DNA of 64,000 nucleotides from JANYCG01 sp031392945. GTDB taxonomy: Bacteria > Pseudomonadota > Gammaproteobacteria > Burkholderiales > Burkholderiaceae_C. Shown here in pieces: positions 17,774 through 25,231 of this stretch (positions are counted from its first letter, which is position 1; each line of letters opens with the position of its first letter). Below the pieces are notes generated by a model, which had not been told where the DNA came from, made no database searches, and worked only from the letters and a program-made list of their open reading frames with translations. Location of the stretch: assembly GCA_031392945.1 (NCBI GenBank), contig JANMVT010000195.1, positions 34,924 through 98,923 on the forward strand, read 5' to 3'. The translations under genes and the position numbers were made by a program.

Positions 17774-18688
17774 ATGACCTGTAGACAGCTTGAACGCGCA
17801 ATCCAAATCCAGGGCATTGTTTTAATGTGCCTGCTGGGCGGCGGCCTGCTTGGATTGACATGGCCGGCGCCGGCCAACGCCACCCCGGCTGAATCGCTGC
17901 TGGCAAGGCATGCCGGGCTGGAAAACCGGCTGCGCCAAAACCAGTTCAACCGGCCCGTGGTGCTGGATTCGGCTGAAACGCCCAACCACGTCACGGGCGA
18001 AATCCACGCGGTCATCGACTACCCGTTCCCGGCGGTGAGCGCAGGCCTGAACAACCCCGACCACTGGTGCGACGTGATGCACTTGCACATCAACACCAAA
18101 TATTGCCGTGCAGTGGCTACACCCGCCGGCACGGTCCTCAAGGTCAACATCGGCAAGAAAACCGCTGAAAAATTGAGCGACGCCCCCCGGCTTGAATTCA
18201 AGTACCTGGCCGCTGCGGTGGCCCCGGACTACATTGACTTCAGGCTCAGCGCCAAAGACGGGCCGATGGGCACCAGCGACTACCGTATAGAACTCGAAGC
18301 CATACCGCTGGAAGATGGCAAAACCTTTCTGCACCTGACCTATTCCTACGCCATGAATTTCACCGCCCGGCTGGCCATGCAGGCCTATCTGGCGACGCTT
18401 GGCAGCGGCAAGGTGGGGTTCACCCAGAGCGGCTTGACGGGCGTCGGCCAGCCTCAATACATAGGCGGCGTGCGCGCCCTGGTCGAGCGCAACACCATGC
18501 GTTATTACCTCGCCATCGACAGCTTTCTGGAAGCCGCCCCGGCCGCTCCAGCCCTGCGGCTTGACCGGCGCTTGCAGACCTGGTTTTCAGCCGTCGAGAT
18601 GTACCCGCGCCAACTGCATGAGGTGGAAAGGGATGATTACATCGCCATGAAACGCGATGAATACCGGCGCCAGCAAACGGCAGATTAG
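17774..18688 (+). CDS. Conserved hypothetical secreted protein
   Basis: 304 residues from ATG 17774. An uncleaved or late signal segment (IVLMCLLGGGLLGLTWPAPANA) leads to an exported protein with HWCDVMHLHINTKYC (two Cys that could form a disulfide), GTVLKVNIGKK and a Tyr/Leu-rich C-terminal half (TFLHLTYSYAMNF). I do not recognise a named family. The gene stands alone between the permease/protease relics and a small acidic ORF. Confidence 0.7.
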   Translation: MTCRQLERAIQIQGIVLMCLLGGGLLGLTWPAPANATPAESLLARHAGLENRLRQNQFNRPVVLDSAETPNHVTGEIHAVIDYPFPAVSAGLNNPDHWCDVMHLHINTKYCRAVATPAGTVLKVNIGKKTAEKLSDAPRLEFKYLAAAVAPDYIDFRLSAKDGPMGTSDYRIELEAIPLEDGKTFLHLTYSYAMNFTARLAMQAYLATLGSGKVGFTQSGLTGVGQPQYIGGVRALVERNTMRYYLAIDSFLEAAPAAPALRLDRRLQTWFSAVEMYPRQLHEVERDDYIAMKRDEYRRQQTAD

Positions 18689-18811
18689 GCGCCTGTGTCC
18701 GTGCGCCTGGGCGACAGGCCTTGTCGGCCTTTGCTGACAGCAAGACGGCATGCCGGCTGATCGCTGCCTGTGAAACGCCGACGGAAGATGGTGTCTTTAT
18801 GAGGAGCTCAC

Positions 18812-18973
18812 ATGCCAAGCCGCACCCCGCGCCATCTGCATCGTTCACCGGCCCAGGACCCTGAGGAACCGGATGACGAAACGCCCTTGCCAGTAGACCC
18901 CGATGAAGGCCTGATACCCGCCATGATCCCGGACGACCCGGAATACGACCGCGTGGTTGAGCCGCAGGACTGA
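18812..18973 (+). CDS. Small acidic proline-rich protein
   Basis: 53 residues with a GAGGAG ribosome site. After a basic start (MPSRTPRHLHRS) it is rich in Asp, Glu and Pro (DPEEPDDETPLPVDPDEG ... IPDDPEYDRVVEP), without hydrophobic core, so likely disordered. No family recognised. The strong ribosome site and regular coding composition support a real gene. Confidence 0.55.
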   Translation: MPSRTPRHLHRSPAQDPEEPDDETPLPVDPDEGLIPAMIPDDPEYDRVVEPQD

Positions 18974-19063
18974 CTGCGATATCACCGGCTTTGCGTGCGC
19001 TACAGCACAGTCAGCCAGATCCCCATTCCCCATGATCGAGCCTGATTTCAAAGGAGCGTCCCA

Positions 19064-19522
19064 ATGGACAAAACCAATCCCCCAACCTCGTTTGGCGTAT
19101 TCAAGCCGGTCGGCCACATCGTCATTGCGCTGGAAGCCGCTGCAGAGGCGCAGGCCCTTGCCAGCGCACTGCTGGCGCAGGGGTTTTCAGCGGCCGACCT
19201 GGTGCACTACACGCCCCAGGAGATGCTTGACCAGGTCAACGCCGAGATGTTGACGGCGAGCCCGCTGGCGTCTTTGGGCCAGGACCTCAACCTCATCAAG
19301 GCGCACCGGGCCATGGCCGACAAGGGCTGTAGTTTTTTGGTGGTGCATGCGCCCAAGGCCGCGCAAGTGGCCCAGGTCGCAGCACTGGCCAAAAGCATGA
19401 ACGCCAAATCCGCCCAGCGCTACGGCAGCCTGATTGTTGAGGAACTGATCATCGCGCCGGGTGCAGAGTCCCAGGTGTTCGAGTCGCCAGACCGGGGCCT
19501 TGACGCCCGTTTGGCGGACTGA
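19064..19522 (+). CDS. Conserved hypothetical cytoplasmic protein
   Basis: 152 residues, AAAGGAG 10 nt before ATG. The predicted fold alternates helices and strands: GHIVIALEAAAEAQALASAL, GFSAADLVHYTPQEM, GCSFLVVHAPKAAQVAQV. The repeated beta-alpha pattern and 'LLAQGF' segment resemble small proteins that accompany stress genes in Burkholderiales, but I cannot name a function. It has no signal peptide or membrane helix. Confidence 0.65.
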   Translation: MDKTNPPTSFGVFKPVGHIVIALEAAAEAQALASALLAQGFSAADLVHYTPQEMLDQVNAEMLTASPLASLGQDLNLIKAHRAMADKGCSFLVVHAPKAAQVAQVAALAKSMNAKSAQRYGSLIVEELIIAPGAESQVFESPDRGLDARLAD

Positions 19523-19822
19523 CGGCGGTGGCCCGGCGCGGCCTCAAACTGTTTGGCCGCCGCGCTCTGGCGAGCGCTTGGGGCGCGATGGCCCGCCGCG
19601 CGGCGCCGCTCGGCCTCGAAAGCCATCGCGGTCGCGTTGCCCCCGGTTGCGACGCCGAAGCGGCCAAAGCCGGCTCTGCGCAAACCGTCGCGCAAACGCT
19701 GCCCAGCGTCAGCCAGATGAACCGGGTGGCCGCGCGGGACAGGCCAACGGCGACCCGGGCGGGACCGACGCCTCGCGGATGGTCTGGGCTTTCGCGGCCC
19801 GGCAATTTTCAGCGCCACAATC
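19523..19822. other. Intergenic stretch without recognisable gene
   Basis: GC-rich sequence with open frames on both strands, but none has a ribosome site, a recognisable motif or a plausible start. It ends in a dispersed repeat copy and then alcohol-dehydrogenase debris, so it may itself be decayed coding DNA. Confidence 0.4.
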
Positions 19823-19883
19823 AAATGCTATTAATAGAATAGCAAACTAATTATATGCCACGAGGGCATACACCCTGTTTTTC
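19823..19883 (+). repeat. Dispersed ~60-bp repeat, copy 3
   Basis: AAATGCTATTAATAGAATAGC head (hairpin GCTATT/AATAGC), AAACTAATTATATG middle, CCACGAGGG tail and a CCCTGTTTTT end. This is the best example of the CCACGAGGG tail outside a gene. Confidence 0.75.
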
Positions 19884-19964
19884 TGGAATTTCCGGGAGTG
19901 CCGGCAAAACAGCGCCTTCCAGCATCCAAGCAGTCCAAGCGTGCGCCAGCGCACGGGTTATAAA

Positions 19965-20176
19965 TGCGGCGTGTTGAATGGCAAAGTGCAGCCGGGATCG
20001 AGCGTGGCCATCGTCGTGCAGCAGGTGATGAAACTGACCTGGGGGGGCGCGGCGTGGACACCGCGATCGAGGCGGTGGGCATCTCGGCGACTTTCGAGCT
20101 ATGCCAGGACAGCATCGCGGACACCTCCGCCCAAGCCAAGGACACCCGGGCGCTGAAGGTCATCATCAGCGCGTAG
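19965..20176 (+). pseudogene. Shredded zinc-type alcohol dehydrogenase
   Basis: Three pieces of one enzyme remain in order. First CGVLNGKVQPGSSVAIV, the nucleotide-binding strand, whose glycine motif is then deleted. Next VQQVMKLT, which shifts frame at a run of seven G residues (20039-20047 region) into GGRGVDTAIEAVGI and FELCQDSIA. Last DTRALKVIISA with a stop, the family C-terminus. The N-terminal catalytic domain and two internal segments are missing. Recognition is from known medium-chain dehydrogenase sequence patterns. Confidence 0.7.
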
Positions 20177-20185
20177 CGGTGCAAA

Positions 20186-20202
20186 GTCAGCATCCTCCTA
20201 CA
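20186..20202 (+). promoter_or_regulatory. GTCAG-N4-CTCCTACA motif upstream of the outer-membrane protein gene
   Basis: GTCAG at 20186, then four bases, then CTCCTACA. The same spacing occurs before the crystallin gene (38499) and, inverted, before the DUF1328 gene (35877-35893). It lies 131 bp before the gene start. Confidence 0.4.
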
Positions 20203-20332
20203 AGCTTTGCCCGGAATGGCCTACAGCCTTTCATGGCCGCAAAACCTACAGTCAAGCCATCTTCATCGGTTTGAAGATTTCCGGCGTTTCTCAAAATATC
20301 CGGACATTTCTCACCCTCATCTAGGATCCTTC

Positions 20333-20947
20333 ATGAAAAAACCTTATCGCACCCTGTCCGCCCTGGCCCTGGCAGCGGCAAGCCTCGCCGGCGCATCCGT
20401 CGCGCAGGCGCAAACTGCCATGTCAAACCCTTCGGGACCGTTCACCATGACCGCTCCAAGAGCCTACATCGGCCTGAGCGCTGGGCAAACCGATTACCGC
20501 CTGAACGGCGGCACAGGGTTTTTCTCGAATGACAGCCGCAGCACCGCTTACAGCTTGACCGGCGGCTCCTACTTCACCAACAACTTCGGCGCCGAACTGG
20601 CCTACACCGATTTCGGGCGCATCAGCCGCGCTGGCGGCACCTCGCGCGGCGAAGGTGTGAGCTTGCGCCTGGTGGGCCGGGTGCCGCTGGGCACTTCCTT
20701 CAATTTACTCGGCAAAATCGGCACCACCTACGCGCGCACGGACGTGAGTTCCGCGGCCGGCTCGGGCATCGCCCCAGGCTCCGACCAAGGCTGGGGCCTG
20801 TCCATGGGATTGGGCGCCGAATACATGTTCTCGCCCAACTGGTCGGCCCTGCTGTCCTATGACACGCATGACATGCACTTCGCTGGCGGCAACACCGACC
20901 GTGATCGCGTCAGCGTGACCTCATTGGGCGTGCGTTACTCGTTCTAG
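20333..20947 (+). CDS. Outer-membrane beta-barrel protein
   Basis: 204 residues from ATG 20333 (AGGATCC upstream). A cleavable signal peptide ends ASVAQAQ. The mature part alternates aromatic/hydrophobic residues typical of an 8-strand OmpA-like barrel (YIGLSAGQTDYRL, FGAELAYTDFG, GWGLSMGLGAEYMF, SLGVRYSF) and ends in Phe, the usual outer-membrane sorting residue. No periplasmic OmpA-like domain follows. A structural or porin-like role is inferred. Confidence 0.85.
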   Translation: MKKPYRTLSALALAAASLAGASVAQAQTAMSNPSGPFTMTAPRAYIGLSAGQTDYRLNGGTGFFSNDSRSTAYSLTGGSYFTNNFGAELAYTDFGRISRAGGTSRGEGVSLRLVGRVPLGTSFNLLGKIGTTYARTDVSSAAGSGIAPGSDQGWGLSMGLGAEYMFSPNWSALLSYDTHDMHFAGGNTDRDRVSVTSLGVRYSF

Positions 20948-21032
20948 GCCACTGCGCTTGCACAACAGGGTCAGAAGCGACCCTGAACCGGCCTGGGCCG
21001 CTCCGCAAGGGGCTGTCCGGGCCGTGCGTTTT

Positions 21033-21584
21033 TCAGGCTGTGTGTGTGTTTACCCAGGCCACGTAGCGGTCCATCCAGGTTTGAAGGAACTTCACGCTGC
21101 CCGCAGCAATGCGGCCATCGGTATCGAACAGGCCGTCTTTGTACTGGACGAAGGCCTCGGGTTGCCCCAAGGTGGGCATGTCCTGGGACACCAGAATATT
21201 GCGCAGGTGCTGCTGGGCCATGGCGGTGCCCGCAGCGCCCGGCGACACACCGACAATGCCCGCTGGCTTGCCAGTCCAGGCGCTTTGGCCATAAGGGCGC
21301 GAGCCATGGTCAATCACGTTCTTGAGCACACTGGGGATCGAGCGGTTGTGTTCCGGTGTGACAAACAGAATGGCCTGGGCCACGCTGATTTCGTTTTTCA
21401 GGCGCTTCACGCAGTCCGGCGGCGTAGCATCGTTGTCCTGGTTGTAGAGCGGCAAATCGTCGATTTGCACTTGCTCGAAGGTGAAATCCGCAGGCGCCAG
21501 GTGCGCCAGCGCACCGGCCAGCTTGCGGTTGAACGAGTCGCGGCGCAAGCTGCCCACAACCACGGCGATCAGATGGCGATCCAT
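21033..21584 (-). CDS. NADPH-dependent FMN reductase family protein
   Basis: 183 residues. Flavodoxin-like FMN-binding hallmarks: VVVGSLRRDSFNRKLA at the N-terminus and FVTPEHNRSIPSVLKNVIDH in the middle, which together bind FMN in the ChrR/azoreductase group. It probably reduces quinones, chromate or azo compounds to limit oxidative stress. AGGAG lies before the ATG. It is read convergently with the outer-membrane protein gene. Confidence 0.88.
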   Translation of the reverse strand: MDRHLIAVVVGSLRRDSFNRKLAGALAHLAPADFTFEQVQIDDLPLYNQDNDATPPDCVKRLKNEISVAQAILFVTPEHNRSIPSVLKNVIDHGSRPYGQSAWTGKPAGIVGVSPGAAGTAMAQQHLRNILVSQDMPTLGQPEAFVQYKDGLFDTDGRIAAGSVKFLQTWMDRYVAWVNTHTA

Positions 21585-21661
21585 GCAGTTCTCCTATAAA
21601 AAACCCCACCATAGACTTGCAAGGCGACCGGGCTCCCGGTCGGGCTTGTCCCCGGGGCGCA

Positions 21662-21901
21662 TCAGCGTTTGGCCTGTGCTTCGCGCTTGACGCCAGGGTC
21701 TTCGCCCTTGGAATGGGAAAGGCCTTCGCGCTCTGCAGCCTCAAGTTCTTGCGCTTCCAGCGGTGTGGCGGGCTTCGCCCTTTGGGCTGCGCCAGCGACC
21801 TTGCCAGACTTGACAAACGACTGCACTGACTCGTCATACTTTTCGGCAGATTTGTAGTCGCCTTCGCCCTGCACGGCTTTTGAATCATTGCCAGGTTTCA
21901 T
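21662..21901 (-). CDS. Small hydrophilic protein of unknown function
   Basis: 79 residues with a good GGAGG site 7 nt before ATG. Very charged and Ala/Glu/Lys-rich (SAEKYDESVQSFVKSGKVAG, LEAQELEAAEREGL), without hydrophobic core, as in small stress-induced hydrophilins. It lies between the FMN reductase and the PRC-barrel gene, both on the same strand. Confidence 0.6.
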   Translation of the reverse strand: MKPGNDSKAVQGEGDYKSAEKYDESVQSFVKSGKVAGAAQRAKPATPLEAQELEAAEREGLSHSKGEDPGVKREAQAKR

Positions 21902-21957
21902 GAAGAACCTCCAGGTAAATTCTGAGGCAGGAAAACCTGCCCAAGACATCAGGCCAT

Positions 21958-22389
21958 TCAGGCCACTGCCGATGCCGAACCCGCCGCGACGTAGGGTTGG
22001 GTTCCGTAGTAATCGTGGATGCCCCTGGCCCATGCCTGATCCGCCATGTTGGGCCAACTGTCCTTGTCAAACCCGGGCGCCTGATCCAGGCTTTCCTTCT
22101 TCACGTTCAGTGTGAATCGTTTGTTTTGCGTATCCAGTGTCAACGCTTCCCAGGGAACAGCGAACAGCTTTTCGCCCATTCCGAGAATGCCGCCGAAAGA
22201 CAGGACGGCATAACTCACGCGGCCGGTGCCCATGTCCAGCATGATTTCCTTGACATCGCCGAGATCTTCGTCCTGCCCGTTGTAAACGTCGTTGCCGACC
22301 AGGGTGTCGGCACCCATCAGGCCGGGGCCTGGGCCGTGTTTTGCAGTAACTTTGTACATGCCGTAGCTATCGCGTTCTTCGTAGTTCAT
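21958..22389 (-). CDS. PRC-barrel domain protein
   Basis: 143 residues from ATG 22389, preceded by GGAAAT (an ATG five codons earlier is possible). The PRC-barrel core reads TLVGNDVYNGQDEDLGDVKEI ... YAVLSFGGILGMGEKLFAVPW, followed by LTLDTQNKRFTLNV. Such stand-alone PRC proteins accompany envelope-stress genes; the fold binds proteins or RNA in photosynthetic reaction centres and RimM. The C-terminal 45 residues (WPNMADQAWARGIHDYYG) are a family-specific tail. Confidence 0.82.
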   Translation of the reverse strand: MNYEERDSYGMYKVTAKHGPGPGLMGADTLVGNDVYNGQDEDLGDVKEIMLDMGTGRVSYAVLSFGGILGMGEKLFAVPWEALTLDTQNKRFTLNVKKESLDQAPGFDKDSWPNMADQAWARGIHDYYGTQPYVAAGSASAVA

Positions 22390-22641
22390 GTGATTTCCAT
22401 TCATGGGTAGGTTTAAGTGAATTGCAGGGCACCGTGCTGCGTGACCGATGCCCCGTCAACACGATAAGCGTTGGGTATGCCGCCATCTGTGCGATAACGT
22501 ACCCAAAGTGTTCCCCGTCTGTCACCCGGCATAAATAGATGCCTTGGCCGGGCCTGTCCTACGAAAAGTGCTGGAGCTCGCCTACACCTTTGCCGGACCA
22601 AAAGAAAATGGTCCTTCGCTGATTTCACCGGGATTTTTTCC
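22390..22641. other. Gap without recognisable gene
   Basis: No frame with a credible start or motif is visible. A TCCTACG variant of the shared motif occurs at 22553 on the plus strand but faces no gene. Confidence 0.4.
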
Positions 22642-22830
22642 TCAGCCCGGACGATCCACTGCCGTAGCCGCTGGACGCGGCGCTGCCTGCTGCTCCCGGG
22701 CTGACAGGGAACTGCGTTTGAGGTGTTCAAACATGACCCCGCTGGCGGTGTCAAACATCACGCCGTCGGCGTCTTCGGTAACCGGCGGCGGCGAGTTCGC
22801 CTCGAAACTGGTTTCAACAGGGCTGTTCAT
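22642..22830 (-). CDS. Possible small protein
   Basis: 62 residues from ATG 22830 (AGAGAT upstream, weak). Sequence such as SFEANSPPPVTEDADGVMFDTASGVMFEHLKRSS has balanced, protein-like composition but no recognisable family. It could be a real small gene or chance. Confidence 0.3.
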   Translation of the reverse strand: MNSPVETSFEANSPPPVTEDADGVMFDTASGVMFEHLKRSSLSAREQQAAPRPAATAVDRPG

Positions 22831-22969
22831 GATGTAGATCTCTGGGTTGATGTCGCGTTGATGGAGGTGTTCGCCTGAAAGCGGGTGTGGAGGGTAAAAA
22901 AAATGAGCAAGTGGCATCGCCATCAAATGCTACAGACTGGTTCTGGCGTCGCATCGAACTGCTTTCGAA

Positions 22970-24040
22970 TCATTTAGGCCGCGGCCGCGCCAGCTTCGGC
23001 TGCACGGCCTGCAAACGTCCTGCCCGCAATTCAATCACGGCCTTGACCACGGCCAGGGCCACGTTGCGCACTTCGGCCTGCACGGCGGTGTCGCGGTCCA
23101 GCGCCTCATGGCTGTTGGCATAAGGCTCGAAGTAGCCGATGTAGCGGTCCAGTTGCGCCTGCGCGCCGGCGTCGATGAAACCCATCCAGTCGAGCCAGTC
23201 CGACAGGGCGCGCCGCGATCCCTCGATGCCCGCCACGTCGCCATGCACGATCAGGCCGTACGCACGGCCCGCCAGATGCTGCGGGTAGTCCCAGCCGGCC
23301 ATTTCAAGTTCTTTCGCCAACGCGGGCTTCTTGCCGCCCGTGGCGGTTGGGTCGGCATTGCCGCCGTCGGCGCACACCAGGCGGTCAATCATCAGCTTGA
23401 GCGGGCTCGGAGCCTGGTACCAGTAGACCGGTGTGGCAATGATGACCGCGTGCGCGGCGGTCCAGCGCTCGTAGATTTCGGCCATCCAGTCATTGGTCTG
23501 GTGCAGGGCATGGTTGGGGTAACAGCTACAGGGCCAATGGCACAGCGGCATGGCGGTGGACGCGCAGCCCTTGCAGGGGTGGATATGGCGGTCGTAATCC
23601 GAGGTCAGGCGGCTCAGGTCCAGCAGATCGGCTTCGATGTTTGCCGCCTCCAGCACCTCGCGCGCCAGCCCGGCCAGGCGGAAGGTCTTGGAGATTTCGC
23701 CGGGGCAGGTGCCGTCGTTGCGGGCCGAGCCACAAATCAGCAAAACCCGGGATTTTGTCGCCGGGTTGGCCCACACCAACTGGGTGGCATCCAGGCGCTT
23801 CTTGGTGGCGACCCATTCAGTGGACAAGTCATAGTCGGGGTCGGCGTAGCCCGGCCCGGCCTTTTGGGTGTGCGGCGCTTTGCGCCCTTCGATGTAAGCG
23901 CCCCAGGCGATCTCTTCCAGGCGCGAGATGGCGCTGTCTTCGGCCCGGAAAGCGTCATCGATGAAGGATGTACGAAAGCGCGTGCTGAATTCGGCCCGTC
24001 CGGCCGGCGCAGGCGCCTGGCCTTTGCGGATTTCAATCAT
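22970..24040 (-). CDS. Flavodoxin-like NAD(P)H-dependent oxidoreductase
   Basis: 356 residues, longer than usual: an N-terminal extension of about 95 residues precedes the flavodoxin fold (RVLLICGSARNDGTCPGEISK for the FMN phosphate loop; VIIATPVYWYQAPSPLKLMIDR for the flavin ring). Cys-rich HPCKGCASTAMPLCHWPC between the two is typical of iron-sulfur-flavoprotein-like/quinone reductases, but the spacing does not show a classic Fe-S cluster. The likely role is two-electron reduction of a quinone or similar compound. Confidence 0.8.
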   Translation of the reverse strand: MIEIRKGQAPAPAGRAEFSTRFRTSFIDDAFRAEDSAISRLEEIAWGAYIEGRKAPHTQKAGPGYADPDYDLSTEWVATKKRLDATQLVWANPATKSRVLLICGSARNDGTCPGEISKTFRLAGLAREVLEAANIEADLLDLSRLTSDYDRHIHPCKGCASTAMPLCHWPCSCYPNHALHQTNDWMAEIYERWTAAHAVIIATPVYWYQAPSPLKLMIDRLVCADGGNADPTATGGKKPALAKELEMAGWDYPQHLAGRAYGLIVHGDVAGIEGSRRALSDWLDWMGFIDAGAQAQLDRYIGYFEPYANSHEALDRDTAVQAEVRNVALAVVKAVIELRAGRLQAVQPKLARPRPK

Positions 24041-24144
24041 GTGCAGTTCCTCGGTGTGCAGCGTGAACGCAAGTTTGCCAAGCCGCGTGGCGGCGTCTGT
24101 TCGCTGCCGAACACAGGCAGCGCGGTCTGCCGACTAACCGGGCG

Positions 24145-25035
24145 CTAACCCGGCGCATTCGCCAGCAGTTTTTCGTTCAATTCGCGCCGGGAGCCAAAGG
24201 CATTGGCGTAAACCCAGGTGAATTCCGCGCCGATCAGGAATATTTGCGCCGAGTAATAAACCCACACCAAAACCACCACCAGCGAACCGGCAGCGCCGAA
24301 ACCCGACACCACGCCGCTGCGGCCAATGTACAGGCCAATCGCCAGCTTGCCGACCATGAACAGGACGGCGGTGAACACGGCGCCAATCCAAACGTCTTTC
24401 CAATGCACCTGAACCCGTGGCATGACCTTGTAGATCAGCGCGAACATGGCAGCCACTAGGCAAAAACCGCCCACTGCATTGGTGACCGCCGCCACCGCAT
24501 ACCAGCCGGCAAACATCGGCCCCCACCAGCGCCCCGCAGCGGCCAGCCCGGCGCTCACCACCAGGGACACAATCAGCAAAAAGCCGATGGCCAGGATCAT
24601 CCCGAATGAAAGCAGGCGGCTGCGCACCAGATCCAGCCAGCCGCTGCTTCGGGCCGGGGTGGGCACATGCCAGATGCGGTCCAGCGAAGCCTGCAATTCT
24701 GCGAACACGGTGGTGGCGCCGACCAGCAGCAACGCCAGGCCCAGCAAGGCCGCTGCGGCGCTCTCGGCCGGTTTTTGCACGCTGGCCAACAGGTCCTGCA
24801 CGGCGCCTGCGCTGTTGCTGCCCATCAGGGCGCTCAACTCGGCCTGGATTTCGCCCCGCGCGGCGTCTTCGCCAAACACCAGCCCGGCCACCGAGATGAC
24901 GATCAGCAGCAGCGGCGCCAGCGAAAACAAGGTGTAGTAGGCCAGCGCTGCGCCCATGCTGGGCACGTAGTCGTCAAGCCAGGATTTCGATACCTGGTTG
25001 AGCAGCATCCAGGAAGCTTTGGTGTTGGACAGCAT
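24145..25035 (-). CDS. YihY/BrkB-family inner-membrane protein
   Basis: About 296 residues from ATG 25035; the frame is open up to an ATG at 25155, but that extension is basic and unlike the family. Six hydrophobic segments and the signature SMGAALAYYTLFSLAPLLLI at the N-terminus plus GFGAAGSLVVVLVWVYYSAQ near the C-terminus define the family (also called BrkB or, wrongly, RNase BN). The function is not settled. Confidence 0.88.
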   Translation of the reverse strand: MLSNTKASWMLLNQVSKSWLDDYVPSMGAALAYYTLFSLAPLLLIVISVAGLVFGEDAARGEIQAELSALMGSNSAGAVQDLLASVQKPAESAAAALLGLALLLVGATTVFAELQASLDRIWHVPTPARSSGWLDLVRSRLLSFGMILAIGFLLIVSLVVSAGLAAAGRWWGPMFAGWYAVAAVTNAVGGFCLVAAMFALIYKVMPRVQVHWKDVWIGAVFTAVLFMVGKLAIGLYIGRSGVVSGFGAAGSLVVVLVWVYYSAQIFLIGAEFTWVYANAFGSRRELNEKLLANAPG

Positions 25036-25231
25036 GGTGGGGGCGGGCTGGGTTGCTGGGTCGCTGTGGGTAGCTATAGATAGCGTGACGGCCAATTGGC
25101 CAATCGCCCGATGTTGCAGCCAACGCCGGGTTGCGTCCAGAGGGGCCAAAGCCAATTGCGTGTCGGAAATGGCCTACGTGCGCCGTCAGTGGCACCGCAC
25201 CCAGTCAGGGCTTGACATGCCCTGACAGCCA

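Noticed and set aside
22553..22559. TCCTACG on the plus strand as another motif copy
   Set aside because: No plus-strand gene follows at the usual distance.
25065..25085. TAGCTATAGATAGC upstream of the YihY-type gene as a repeat copy
   Set aside because: Only a short palindrome resembling the head; middle and tail are missing.
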